A DNA stretch of 64,000 bases, from positions 24,593 through 88,592 of the forward strand of contig CAZFER010000018.1 of NCBI GenBank assembly GCA_964517495.1, in the 5' to 3' direction. The DNA comes from CAZFER01 sp964517495 (lineage in GTDB: Bacteria; Hinthialibacterota; Hinthialibacteria; Hinthialibacterales; Hinthialibacteraceae). The notes beneath the pieces are model-generated. The model searched no databases and was not told the origin of the DNA. It was given only the letters and a program-made list of their open reading frames with translations. The translations under genes and the position numbers were made by a program. Shown here one piece after another: positions 33,970 to 43,912 of this stretch; within the stretch, counting starts at the first letter, position 1, and every line of letters starts with the position of its first letter.

Positions 33970-36480
33970 TCATTGACCATATGTGAACATCACACTCGCG
34001 TTGGTATTTTTATCGCTAACGGCGCGTACCCAATAGGCCGAAAAACTTTCAGGAAATTGAGAGGTTTGCGAATCATTTGCAGGCACCTTGAACGAGCGAT
34101 AATCAACCCAGATGCCTGAACCATCAATCTCAACCTGGAGCGTAATGGTAACAGATTCATTGGAATGATTGGAGAGGGTGACGGATTTATTATCAAAGCC
34201 GGTTATTAAATAGGGATCGGAGGGTTCCCCTGCTTTGATATCGCTTTTGTGCCACGGTCCACCGGTGCCAACGGGTTTGCCCATTTTCCAAAGATCATCC
34301 ACCACACCAGCCCAAAGGGCAACCTTTCCATCATCCGAACGGATGATATGCTCATTATCCCTGGGCGCATCGGCATCCACACCGGTTAAGATCAACAAGC
34401 CACGGTAACTGCAATAATCCTTTATGCGAAGGTTATGAGTGCAGATCGGGCGAATTTTAGCAAAACCGCCTGCGTTTTGGGCGGGTAATTCATAGAAAAT
34501 CCCACCGCAATTAAACAAGTCACGTTCAGTGACCACTTCGCGATCAATCCGTTCAGGGCCAAGCACACCTTCTTGGTCGAGTGCGGAACTTCCTTTGGGC
34601 AAGCGCCAACGGTTTCCATTGTCATCAACATATATGATAGAGGCGTCATCAACTGACAACACATCTATGGGAACCTGGGTATTGTCCAATGTCCATTGCA
34701 ACGCTGTTGTGTCTTCGCTTCGTTTTAGATTAAGTTCACCATCAAGTTCATAAAAATGGGGGTCGGATTTCTTCCCATTGCGAACCTGATAAGCCACATA
34801 GGCCAGTTTTTTTAACTCAGCGCCTCTTACTCGAACCAAGCCAGCTGAATAGTTTTGTGAATGTGGGCCAGTCAGTCCGTCGAAGATGGGATCAGCCTTT
34901 GTTTTTCTTTGATCTGCATTTGAATAAACAAATTGAACCGTCGTTCCCTTGGAATCTCTATCAGTGGATACCCGCAGCCATACGCCATTTTCATTAGGTT
35001 CAAAAGGATGCCAAGTGGATGAATTGGCAGCAACGGTGATATTGTGAAACTCTTGCCATTTACCATTGCCCTTTTTATCAACTTCAAACATGAATGTCAC
35101 AGGTTTGCTTGAATTATGTTCGATATGTACGCTTCGACGATCAAATCCCCCAAAGAGGTAAGGATCAGAAGGGGTATTGGCTTCAACATCATCGTTGGTC
35201 CATACGGCGCCCCGTCCAAGGGGTGGGCCTAGTTCATCAAGGATGGAGGGTTTGGTAAACCAAAGGTTTGAATGCGACTGGCCCGGCGCAGCAAGATTCC
35301 CTTTCGCTTTGCGTTTATTAAGAAACTCACTTTTAGCGGTATCATCACAGCCAAATACCAGTTTTTCACCCCACCTGCAATAGTCTCCAATCACTTTCAA
35401 GTAAGTTGATCGGGGCTTGATACCAGCAGAATTTTTATACGAAAAAGTTTTGGGGAATCTCCAAAACATGCCATGCATGTTCATGACCATATCTTCCTCG
35501 CCAATATCACGAAACCGGGGCCATTCAGTGTTCCAACCATGCGCACCGTCATAGGTATGAGAGGCTTTAGGGAGCCTGTAGGTATACCATTCGCCATCAT
35601 CCAATAACATCAATAGCAATGAACGATGATCCCACCCAATGGCCCAGATTGGATCGGTTTTGGGATTAGGATTACCATAAAGACCACCCGGGCCACGAAC
35701 ATCGGTAAATTGATTGCGGCGGATCACCTTCCATTCTTTGCTTTTGCCATCCCATTCCGCCAGACACCCTGAAGGCACATTGGGGTTTCGCCGTGCCTCA
35801 CTGGAACGTTCACCGTTGTTGGCATAAATCAAGCGTCCCTGGCCTGAATAAAGTCCTTTGCCATGATAACCCGGCACATTTGCCAGGGGGCCATCGGATT
35901 GATATTTATTGGGATCATTGCTTTCAGGATCAACCTGATAATCGCGGAACAGTTCAGTCACTTCCAATGTTGCAAGGTCAACTTCGTATATCCCTTCTTC
36001 CATGGTGGCATAGTAAACTTTTCGTTCTGGTTCAAACAAATGCCGGGCGTTGCCCGTTAGTCGGCCAAACATTTTGCTGGGTGGGATGACACGGATATTG
36101 CCTTCTCCATCAATGATATAAGGACCAATGATCAGTTGGTTGGTCTCCCGGTGAATCATGCGGTTGGCCGGTGTTCCCCCAACGCTATCTTCAAATGTGG
36201 TTTTTTCTAAATCAGGGGTAATATAATAAAGTTTATCCTCTGAGCCTTGGGGAAAGTGAGGCGCATACGTAATAACCCACAGCTTGCCCGCCCAAGGTAC
36301 AACTGCGCCCGTACCACATTCAGCATGGGGATTCCAATAGGCCAGATGAGGATAGATCCCACTAATCGAGCGATGAGTGGAATTTTGTGCGCAAGCCATT
36401 TTATCATAAATGCTTATGCTTATGCTGATATAGACAATGAAAAAGGATGTTAATAATCTACAGGTATAAAATCGTGACAT
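33970..36480 (-). CDS. Secreted protein of unknown function with internal duplicated module
   Basis: An 836-residue exported protein (signal peptide in about residues 1-30, cleavage after ACA). The N-terminal two thirds look like beta-propeller sequence (WAGKLWVITYAPHFPQGSED, VYYATMEEGIYEVDLATLEV). Two copies of an approximately 90-residue beta-sandwich-like module are clear: one near residue 440 (PSDPYLFGGFDRRSVHIEH, GKWQEFHNITVAANSS) and one at the C-terminus (PSDPYLITGFDNKSVTLSN, GIWVDYRSFKVPANDS). I know proteins of this look from environmental heterotrophs but cannot name a function. It stands alone, with a possible promoter region in 36481-36688, which contains no other gene. Confidence 0.65.
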   Translation of the reverse strand: MSRFYTCRLLTSFFIVYISISISIYDKMACAQNSTHRSISGIYPHLAYWNPHAECGTGAVVPWAGKLWVITYAPHFPQGSEDKLYYITPDLEKTTFEDSVGGTPANRMIHRETNQLIIGPYIIDGEGNIRVIPPSKMFGRLTGNARHLFEPERKVYYATMEEGIYEVDLATLEVTELFRDYQVDPESNDPNKYQSDGPLANVPGYHGKGLYSGQGRLIYANNGERSSEARRNPNVPSGCLAEWDGKSKEWKVIRRNQFTDVRGPGGLYGNPNPKTDPIWAIGWDHRSLLLMLLDDGEWYTYRLPKASHTYDGAHGWNTEWPRFRDIGEEDMVMNMHGMFWRFPKTFSYKNSAGIKPRSTYLKVIGDYCRWGEKLVFGCDDTAKSEFLNKRKAKGNLAAPGQSHSNLWFTKPSILDELGPPLGRGAVWTNDDVEANTPSDPYLFGGFDRRSVHIEHNSSKPVTFMFEVDKKGNGKWQEFHNITVAANSSTWHPFEPNENGVWLRVSTDRDSKGTTVQFVYSNADQRKTKADPIFDGLTGPHSQNYSAGLVRVRGAELKKLAYVAYQVRNGKKSDPHFYELDGELNLKRSEDTTALQWTLDNTQVPIDVLSVDDASIIYVDDNGNRWRLPKGSSALDQEGVLGPERIDREVVTERDLFNCGGIFYELPAQNAGGFAKIRPICTHNLRIKDYCSYRGLLILTGVDADAPRDNEHIIRSDDGKVALWAGVVDDLWKMGKPVGTGGPWHKSDIKAGEPSDPYLITGFDNKSVTLSNHSNESVTITLQVEIDGSGIWVDYRSFKVPANDSQTSQFPESFSAYWVRAVSDKNTNASVMFTYGQ

Positions 36481-36688
36481 TGTTTATATAACCTTCATGT
36501 TTTTTGCTGGTTTGAAAATCAAATTCATTGTACGCTCCTTGCCAATTCCAAGAAAGCCATGAAAGGATTAATTCAGTCGGTTATGGCTTATCTCATTCTT
36601 GAAGAAATAGAAAAACTATCATACGATTCAACAAAAAGAAATAATGGCAAACAATAGAAAATCTTAAATAACCTGAGTTGAGGGAAAG

Positions 36689-39133
36689 ATGAGTACGAAA
36701 CCTAAAACAAGCAATACCAAGAAGACAAAACAATCCAAACCAAAGAAAACTCCACGTACACGCAAACCTGAAAATATGTCATTGACCGAGTGGCAAACTA
36801 GGTTACGGAAGGAATTTGGCCGTGAACAGGAATACCAACTAAAGAATATCGGTGATGAACCGATCTTTTCTGAATTCATGGTGACCAACCCACAAAGTGA
36901 AAAAACCTATCGCGTAGCGATACGCGGCAACCAACCAGGGGACAATTTTTGCTCCTGCCCTGATTTTGCCACGAATCTTCTTGGAACATGTAAACATATT
37001 GAATTTACACTCGCAAAACTAGAGAAAAAACGAGAGGCGAAGAAACGGTTTCGCGAAGGTTTTACTCCTCCCTATTCAGAAATATTTCTTCGCTATGGGC
37101 AAAAAAGAGAAATCTGTTTTAAACCGGGAAGAGACTGCCCGAAAGCGCTTCTCCAATATTCATCAAAATTTTTTGATGAAAATGGCTTACTCAAGCCAGA
37201 TGCTTATATGCAATTTCATACGTTTCTCAAAAAGGCTCCCATCAATGGCCATGATCTGCGCTGCTATGAAGATGCATTGCAATTTATTGCCCAAATTCGT
37301 GATGATGAACAACGTTTAAAACGTATTGAAAAAACGTTTCCCCAGGGAGAATCCAGTCCCAAGTTTAAAAACCTTTTAAAAGTGGATCTGTACCCCTATC
37401 AGCGAAAAGGCGCATTTTTTGCCGCCACGACGGGACGCTGCCTGATTGGCGATGATATGGGGTTGGGAAAGACCATCCAGGCCATTGCCGCTACAGAAAT
37501 CCTTGCCCAAACTGCGGGTATCGAAAAAGCCCTTGTGATTTGCCCTACTTCACTTAAACACCAATGGCGGCAGGAAATCGAAAAATTCACAGACCAGACG
37601 ATTGAGGTTGTGGAAGGACCGCTCCACAAACGGAAGGCGATTTACCAAAACGATACTTTTTATAAGGTTACAAATTATGAAGTTATTCACCGTGATATGG
37701 ATCTCATTGCGCAATGGTCGCCAGATGTCATTATTCTGGATGAAGCTCAACGAATCAAAAACTGGAACACGCGCCGTGCTCAGAGCGTGAAACGCCTGGA
37801 ATCAAAATATGCTTTTGTTTTAACGGGTACCCCGTTGGAAAATCGTCTGGAAGAGCTTCATTCTATTGTGGAATTTGTCGACCGATTCAGGCTGGGACCT
37901 CTTTATCGTTTTTTGGCAGAACATCAACAAGCTGATGAAGTGGGCAAAGTGATAGGTTATAGGAATTTATCAAATATCGCCAAAACACTTGAACCGGTGC
38001 TGATCCGAAGGACAAAAAATGAAGTGCTAAAAGAACTCCCAAAACGGATTGATAATCATTTTTTTGTTCCCATGACCGAGGAGCAAAAAAAGATTCACAT
38101 ATCCAATCAGGAAACGGTTGCCCAAATTGTTCACAAATGGAGAAGACTCGGATTTCTGACAGAAAAAGACCAACGGCGTCTGATGATTGCTTTGCAATTT
38201 ATGCGTATGTCATGCAATAGCACTTTTCTGATAGATAAACAAACTGACTATGGCACAAAGGCCGATGAGGCCGTCCAGTTATTTGATGAAATATTGGAAA
38301 ATCCAAATGCAAAAATTGTGGTTTTCAGCCAATGGATAGGAACCCATCAAACGCTTATCAACCGTCTCGAAGCCCGGCCCTGGAAATATGCTTTTTTCCA
38401 TGGGGCATTACCCAGCCATAAACGTGGTGAACTGATTGATTCCTTTAAAAACGATCCGGAATGCAAGATTTTCTTATCCACAGACTCAGGCGGGGTGGGA
38501 TTAAATTTGCAGGACGCATCGGTTGTGGTCAATATGGATCAACCCTGGAATCCTGCAGTACTTGAACAGCGAATTGGGCGGGTTCATCGGTTGGGACAAA
38601 AACAGCCTGTCCAGGTTTTCCATTATGTATCCCAGGGGACCATTGAACATGGAATGCTTGATATATTGAAATTCAAAAAATCCGTTTTCGCTGGTGTGCT
38701 TGATGGTGGAGAAAACGAAGTGTTCCTGGGTGGAACCAAACTCAAAAAATTCATGGATACAGTCGATCAGGTTTCTCAAAAAGTCAGCACCGCGATTCCC
38801 TTGCAAGAAGAGGATCAATATTTAGACGGCTTTGATACTGTCACGGATGATGAAGAATTAACGGCTCCCCAAGAAACCACTCAAAAACCAATCACCCAGG
38901 GAGCCGAAGGATGGACGGACCTTATTGCAACCGGATTGGATTTCATTAACAAATTAGGGCAGACCGTCCAAGAGCCTGAACGAGAAACAAAAACCAATCC
39001 CTATATCGGCAAGGATAAAGAGACCGGTGAAACCTATATCAAATTACCCATGCCAGACCAGGACACCATGAAAAAAGTATCCGAAGCAGCTAAGCCTTTG
39101 TTGGAACTGCTCAAGAACTGGTCCCAAAAATAA
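36689..39133 (+). CDS. SNF2-family helicase with SWIM zinc finger
   Basis: An 814-residue protein. After a basic, low-complexity N-terminus (TKKTKQSKPKKTPRTRKP) comes a SWIM zinc finger (residues 88-103, pattern CxC...CxH: NFCSCPDFATNLLGTCKHIE). The SNF2 ATPase starts near residue 230 with Walker A GDDMGLGKTIQA, a DEAQ box (LDEAQRIKNW, near 350), then helicase C with HGALPSHKRG, STDSGGVGLNLQDA and QRIGRVHRLGQ. SNF2 enzymes move along double-stranded DNA. The bacterial SWIM-SNF2 type is related to RapA-like or defence-associated remodelers, but this one stands alone. The ATG at 36689 has GAGGGAAAG upstream. Confidence 0.88.
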   Translation: MSTKPKTSNTKKTKQSKPKKTPRTRKPENMSLTEWQTRLRKEFGREQEYQLKNIGDEPIFSEFMVTNPQSEKTYRVAIRGNQPGDNFCSCPDFATNLLGTCKHIEFTLAKLEKKREAKKRFREGFTPPYSEIFLRYGQKREICFKPGRDCPKALLQYSSKFFDENGLLKPDAYMQFHTFLKKAPINGHDLRCYEDALQFIAQIRDDEQRLKRIEKTFPQGESSPKFKNLLKVDLYPYQRKGAFFAATTGRCLIGDDMGLGKTIQAIAATEILAQTAGIEKALVICPTSLKHQWRQEIEKFTDQTIEVVEGPLHKRKAIYQNDTFYKVTNYEVIHRDMDLIAQWSPDVIILDEAQRIKNWNTRRAQSVKRLESKYAFVLTGTPLENRLEELHSIVEFVDRFRLGPLYRFLAEHQQADEVGKVIGYRNLSNIAKTLEPVLIRRTKNEVLKELPKRIDNHFFVPMTEEQKKIHISNQETVAQIVHKWRRLGFLTEKDQRRLMIALQFMRMSCNSTFLIDKQTDYGTKADEAVQLFDEILENPNAKIVVFSQWIGTHQTLINRLEARPWKYAFFHGALPSHKRGELIDSFKNDPECKIFLSTDSGGVGLNLQDASVVVNMDQPWNPAVLEQRIGRVHRLGQKQPVQVFHYVSQGTIEHGMLDILKFKKSVFAGVLDGGENEVFLGGTKLKKFMDTVDQVSQKVSTAIPLQEEDQYLDGFDTVTDDEELTAPQETTQKPITQGAEGWTDLIATGLDFINKLGQTVQEPERETKTNPYIGKDKETGETYIKLPMPDQDTMKKVSEAAKPLLELLKNWSQK

Positions 39134-39139
39134 ACTTTA

Positions 39140-40750
39140 TTATTTCTCCACAAACGGTGGGCGTTCAAAGGTATCACCATCGCCGTGAACGCGTGGGTCA
39201 CCAGTCCTTTTTAGGGTATCCATTAACTGCGCGGATAATTTCTTTCGTACCTTTTCATACGCCGGATCTTCGGCAACGTTGTTCATATTATGAGGATCTT
39301 TACGAAGATCGTAAAGCTCTTCCGCAGGACGTTTTTCAAAACCCAGCTTCCAATGCTTTTCCCACTTTGGCTCATTGCGGTGCTTAAACATCCAGGCTTT
39401 GGTGGGGCTGGCATCAAGGTCAGCGTAAGCCACAAAAGTATTGTTTTCCAACTGATCGTAGGTGGGTTCTGAATCAGAGCCATTCACCCCAGCTGGAGTT
39501 CCCATGGGCCAACGATCAGGCTCAAAATTACGGATGTACAAATAATCCTTGGTGTGGATCGCTCGTTCGGGATATGGTAGATTCCCTTCGCGTGCTTTGG
39601 CCACATGGCGTTCCCGGCCCGTGACAACATGGTCACGGCTGGGATCGATTTGACCTTCTTTTTCTGATTTCAGCAGGGAAACAATGCTGCGGCCGGTCAT
39701 CTGTTCGGGAATCGGTTCACCGGCTGCTTCAAGAAAAGTAGGCGCCAGGTCCATCAGGTTAACAAAGTCATCCACCACACGTCCACTTGGAGCTTTTCCA
39801 GGCCATTGGGCGAAGAGGACGGCTTCGGTCCCAAAGTTATATTGATTACACTTTCCTCGTGGAAAGCCGGGGATGCCGTGGTCACCACTGACGACAAACA
39901 AAGTGTTTTCCCGCTCTCCGATGGCTTCAAGTTTTTCCAGGAACAAACCCAGCATGCGGTCCAGCGCAAGGACTTCACCCAGGTAGTCGCACATATCTTG
40001 GCGGATTTCGGGTACATCCGGCAAGAAGTCTGGCATTTTGCCTTTTAAATCATCCGGATTGAGTCCCCATAAATCCTTTCCGGAGCCTTTAGTCCATTTT
40101 CGGTGGGTGTTGGTTGGCCCAAACCAATAACAGAAAGGTTGATCGGGTTGGCGATCTTCAAGGAAGGATTCGAAATTCTTTAATCCTTCAGCGCATAGTT
40201 CTATTTTGGCTTCTTCAGATGTCATGCCTGATTCGATCATTCGGGTGGCCTGCTGGGAGAATGAATTGAATTTACGTCCAGCGGGCTCATATTTGTTAAC
40301 CTTGCCACCATAGGGAGCGTCTTGAGGAGAGCCTGGGCTCCATACTTTATAGGTAAAACCGATGTGATAGCCTGCATCTTGTAGCAATAGGGGATAAGTG
40401 GGAATGCTGGAATCCCATCGAGCCCCTTGCAAGATGGCTCCCTGCCCGGTGCGATAAAAGTACTGGCCTGAAAGCAATGAACTTCGACATGGAGTGCAGG
40501 ATGGCGAGGTTACGTGAGCATTGTTGAATCGAACACCCTGCTGTGCGAATTTGTCCAGATTGGGGGTTGTAAAGGCCGTATTGGGACCGAAGGATTTATA
40601 TATACTGGCATAACGCCCCCAATCATCAGCGAAAAAGAAGAAGATATTGGGACGTTTTTGAGATTGTTCCTGGGCATTTGAAATATGATTGAACGCGGTT
40701 AATCCCGCCATGCTCAATGCGGTTTTGGCGATAAAAGTTCTACGATCCAT
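39140..40750 (-). CDS. Sulfatase, exported
   Basis: A 536-residue type I sulfatase with a TAT-like signal (MDRRTFIAKTALSMAGLTAF). The metal-binding start is IFFFFADDWGRYAS (Asp 42-43) and the formylglycine site is SPSCTPCRSSLLSGQ (C85 in the CxPxR motif, so matured by an FGE enzyme). Later family motifs are VVSGDHGIPGFPRGKCNQY and the C-terminal LYDLRKDPHNMNNVAEDP. It hydrolyses sulfate esters, probably of polysaccharides such as those of marine algae or sponge matrix, in the periplasm. It sits alone on the minus strand, convergent with the SNF2 gene. Confidence 0.92.
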   Translation of the reverse strand: MDRRTFIAKTALSMAGLTAFNHISNAQEQSQKRPNIFFFFADDWGRYASIYKSFGPNTAFTTPNLDKFAQQGVRFNNAHVTSPSCTPCRSSLLSGQYFYRTGQGAILQGARWDSSIPTYPLLLQDAGYHIGFTYKVWSPGSPQDAPYGGKVNKYEPAGRKFNSFSQQATRMIESGMTSEEAKIELCAEGLKNFESFLEDRQPDQPFCYWFGPTNTHRKWTKGSGKDLWGLNPDDLKGKMPDFLPDVPEIRQDMCDYLGEVLALDRMLGLFLEKLEAIGERENTLFVVSGDHGIPGFPRGKCNQYNFGTEAVLFAQWPGKAPSGRVVDDFVNLMDLAPTFLEAAGEPIPEQMTGRSIVSLLKSEKEGQIDPSRDHVVTGRERHVAKAREGNLPYPERAIHTKDYLYIRNFEPDRWPMGTPAGVNGSDSEPTYDQLENNTFVAYADLDASPTKAWMFKHRNEPKWEKHWKLGFEKRPAEELYDLRKDPHNMNNVAEDPAYEKVRKKLSAQLMDTLKRTGDPRVHGDGDTFERPPFVEK

Positions 40751-40923
40751 TTATAAATCTCCATTTTTTTTAAATGTTTATATACATTATCCAGATCATT
40801 TTGGTTGTTTCTAGTGTAGTAAATAGGTTACTTAATATAATTCGCTTCAAAACTGCTCAAAAAATAACGCGGCGTGCTAAGATATCATTACATATAACTA
40901 TTGATCAATGAGATAATGATAAA

Positions 40924-41199
40924 ATGAATACTTTTTTGGATCTGGATACATGCCTGGATACCATCGCCAAAATTCTGATACGCAGTTTTCTTATAGGATT
41001 GCTCATCCTACTCTTTTGGTTCGCTGTTTATATGTGTTGCTATGATGCAGTGTATACCATTCATTCGTACATGTTCAAAATCACGGAACAGCAATTTAAC
41101 CTGCTGAATTACTTTGGAATGGGATTTCTTAAATTCTGCTTGATTATTTTCTTTCTGTGCCCTTATATCGCCATAAAAATGCACAAATCGATGGGCTAA
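40924..41199 (+). CDS. Small membrane protein (DUF6868-like)
   Basis: A 91-residue protein with two hydrophobic helices (IGLLILLFWFAVYMCCYDAV and FLKFCLIIFFLCPYIAIKM) joined by a loop with HSYMFKITEQQFNLLNYFGMG. This pattern matches the DUF6868 family, small inner-membrane proteins of unknown role. It is monocistronic, and the 3' flank to 41408 contains no gene that I can support. Confidence 0.6.
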   Translation: MNTFLDLDTCLDTIAKILIRSFLIGLLILLFWFAVYMCCYDAVYTIHSYMFKITEQQFNLLNYFGMGFLKFCLIIFFLCPYIAIKMHKSMG

Positions 41200-41408
41200 T
41201 TTACGATAGGAGTTCAATAGGTGAAACATAATCGATACATCTTCTGGTATCCAGTCATGTGTGAATTTACCATTCACCACCCCATGGCTCAAAATGCCTA
41301 TATTTGGGGTTATCTCGCGGGTTTATCCAGTACCAATCCCAGTGGAATCCCATGGCAATCGCAGGAATAGATATGAATATGAAGTAAATGGGATAAGCCA
41401 AATATACA

Positions 41409-42974
41409 TTAAAACAATGGCCATTCGGTTATTTTGGTATGATTACGCAACAATTGCATACTTAAGAACATAAATGAAAAGACGACGCTTTGGTAGAGTA
41501 TAAATTGAATACAGGCGGCGGATAATTTCAGACGTGTGATAAGTGTTGCTAAAAGCAAAACAACTGGAATGGTTACTCCACTAAAGATATCCCAATCCAT
41601 CGCATAAGGGCGGTCGGGATGCCATATCATACTATATATTATGTAGGGACCGGTCAATACGAGTAGCCATAATTGCAGCGGCGTTAAGCGCTGCCAATAA
41701 GGCCAGGCCGCCAACCATATAATTCCCAAAATCAATACCCCCGGCATTAAATAGATATACTCATTAAACATGGTGAGGTAATAGTCCGTGGTGAAAAAAG
41801 TCGAAAGAGAATGAAACATGGCGGCATCGGCACCTACAAACATTACTTGGTCACTCCAAAAATGTTCGAGCAGTTGTTGGAGGTTACCTTCATAGCGATA
41901 AAAAAGCACGAACGCTCCAAATAATAAAATGATCACGAGACAGGGAACTATTATTTTTAGAATTTCTTTCGTCAAGAGGAGGGATTTTTGTTTGTGGATA
42001 GACTTCAATAGAGGAAGAAGCAATAGAGAAGGTAGCCACCATACCGCGGAGAGATGAATACAAAATAAAAGGCCAAAGGTGAAACCCGGAAGCCATGCCC
42101 CACCACCTCGTTCGAGGTAAAAGAACACGGTGAATAGATACAGTGAGAAAAAACACTGCAGCAATCCATATATTTCAATATTGCCCGCAAAGACTTGAGT
42201 TAATCCAGCGCAAGATAGTAAGAGTACAAACACCAGACAAGCAAATTCCACTTGGAATATCCGTTTAACCACAAATATTAACAGACACGATGCCATACAC
42301 CCACTGCTTATTATTAACACCGCAATGCTAGTGTGGGGTACCCAATGAAACCACATCTGCCCTGCTAAAGCACTTAGACGGAACAATAAAGTTCCCAGTG
42401 GCTCACGCAAGTAGTTCGCCCAGTTTTTGGGCACACGGCTGTGTCGAAGCCAGTCATAGCCATCAGGCGTGATATTATGGCTGCGTACCAGCCATAAAAA
42501 AATGCCAAAAATAATGACGAAAACAATTAAGTTGATTCTATCGCGGGGAGATTCTGAAAGGCTTGAAAAGACATGAGTTATTAATGCTATCCCTTTATGG
42601 TAAATGGATGGCAAAAGTAGAATGAAGAGCAGTTGGAACCAGACAATTCGTACCCATACTGGGAACTGCCGGGGGATGATAAACGCCCAAAATGTTCCAC
42701 CCAGTTCAACAATCAAACAAAATCCGAAGATCAATGTGGCCAGAATGGATGGAATGAGAATGCGGCGGCTTTGAAAGAAATCGATGCTTTCATGTTGGCG
42801 ATAAAGCACATGCGCTGCCAGGATTAAGAAAAAGGGATACACGAAAGGGGGAGTGGAGCCATTTTGGTGGAATTGGCCAACATTAAGGATGGCGAGTTGT
42901 ATCAAAAAGACCAATAGATGGAATATAAGATCAATAATTACAGGCACTTGTGAGGTAGCCCCCATTATTGACAT
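41409..42974 (-). CDS. Multi-span membrane protein, GT-C-like (paralogue of 486-1478)
   Basis: A 521-residue protein with about twelve hydrophobic segments. The shared features with the protein at 486-1478 are GNIEIYGLL near residue 245, a following aromatic-rich cytoplasmic loop, and the C-terminal WHPDRPYAMDWDIFSGVTIP block. The N-terminal extension relative to the shorter paralogue carries four additional spans. The loop SHNITPDGYDWLRHSRVPKNW after the fourth span carries acidic and basic residues where GT-C enzymes hold their catalytic site, so a glycosyltransferase-like role is possible but unproven. It overlaps the fmt gene by 10 bases and is the third gene of the def-fmt transcript. 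Confidence 0.75.
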   Translation of the reverse strand: MSIMGATSQVPVIIDLIFHLLVFLIQLAILNVGQFHQNGSTPPFVYPFFLILAAHVLYRQHESIDFFQSRRILIPSILATLIFGFCLIVELGGTFWAFIIPRQFPVWVRIVWFQLLFILLLPSIYHKGIALITHVFSSLSESPRDRINLIVFVIIFGIFLWLVRSHNITPDGYDWLRHSRVPKNWANYLREPLGTLLFRLSALAGQMWFHWVPHTSIAVLIISSGCMASCLLIFVVKRIFQVEFACLVFVLLLSCAGLTQVFAGNIEIYGLLQCFFSLYLFTVFFYLERGGGAWLPGFTFGLLFCIHLSAVWWLPSLLLLPLLKSIHKQKSLLLTKEILKIIVPCLVIILLFGAFVLFYRYEGNLQQLLEHFWSDQVMFVGADAAMFHSLSTFFTTDYYLTMFNEYIYLMPGVLILGIIWLAAWPYWQRLTPLQLWLLVLTGPYIIYSMIWHPDRPYAMDWDIFSGVTIPVVLLLATLITRLKLSAACIQFILYQSVVFSFMFLSMQLLRNHTKITEWPLF

Positions 42975-43900
42975 TGGCTGCCAACTTCCAACGGGTGCCC
43001 CCGTAAGAACTCAGCGGCTGACATGGTTTTTTTTCCAGATGGTTGAATCTCTAAAATTTCGATCACCGCATCCGATGCTGATATGCGAATGGTGTTAAAC
43101 TCTGTTGAGTGAAGGGTTCCTGGCTCATTCGGTTTGATGGGGATAATACGTGATTTCAACAGTTTCCAGCGTTGATCCTTATATAGTGTGTATGCACCTG
43201 GAATGGGATTCATCCCGCGGATATGGTTGAAAATCACATCTGCAGGCTTGTTCCAATCTACCTTTGCATCTTCATTCTTAATCATGGGGGCAAAAACAAC
43301 ATCCTCTTCGGATTGAGGGATGCGGGGAGCAATCCCCTGGTCTACATCAATAATGGTTTTCAACATTAAATTCGCCCCTTTTTGCGCCAGGCGGTCTGCC
43401 AAGGTGCCATAGGTATCTGAATCATAAATGGGTTCTTCTTCCTGATAGATCATATCACCGTTATCCCATCCTTTGGCGATATACATGGTGGTGTTGCCGG
43501 TTTTCTTATCGCCATTCAGAATAGGCCAATGGATGGGAGCCGCTCCCCGGTATTTAGGCAATAACGAAGGGTGAAGATTTATACACCCGTAAGGAGTGAA
43601 CTCACGTACGGCTTTTTGGACAAATCCACCATATGCAACCACCACAATGGCCTTGGGATTGTATTTTTGCAGCCACTCTAGCACCACTGGTTCTTTAAGC
43701 GAATTTGGCTGGAGAATGTCAATATCCTGATCCAGTGCCAATTGTTTAACGGGGGGATATTTTATCTTTTTCCCTCGCCCAGCAGGCCGGTCAGGTTGGG
43801 TTAATACACCTTTCACCTCAATTTCAGGGGATTCTATTAACGCCTCCAAAGTGGGGACAGCAAATTGGGGTGTTCCAAAAAAAACGATAGGGATAGACAT
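42965..43900 (-). CDS. fmt: Methionyl-tRNA formyltransferase
   Basis: A 311-residue enzyme that formylates initiator Met-tRNA with 10-formyl-THF. Signatures are VFFGTPQFAVPTLEAL at the start, VLTQPDRPAGRGKKI, the catalytic NLHPSLLPKYRGAAPIHW and the aspartate in YIAKGWDNGDMIYQEE. The C-terminal beta-barrel domain (tRNA binding) covers residues about 205-311. It lies 12 bases after def, the standard def-fmt pair. Confidence 0.95.
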   Translation of the reverse strand: MSIPIVFFGTPQFAVPTLEALIESPEIEVKGVLTQPDRPAGRGKKIKYPPVKQLALDQDIDILQPNSLKEPVVLEWLQKYNPKAIVVVAYGGFVQKAVREFTPYGCINLHPSLLPKYRGAAPIHWPILNGDKKTGNTTMYIAKGWDNGDMIYQEEEPIYDSDTYGTLADRLAQKGANLMLKTIIDVDQGIAPRIPQSEEDVVFAPMIKNEDAKVDWNKPADVIFNHIRGMNPIPGAYTLYKDQRWKLLKSRIIPIKPNEPGTLHSTEFNTIRISASDAVIEILEIQPSGKKTMSAAEFLRGHPLEVGSQCQ

Positions 43901-43912
43901 AATATATGTAGT

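Noticed and set aside
41261..41473. 70-residue frame near the membrane protein end
   Set aside because: It overlaps the start of the supported minus-strand gene, has no ribosome site and no similarity.
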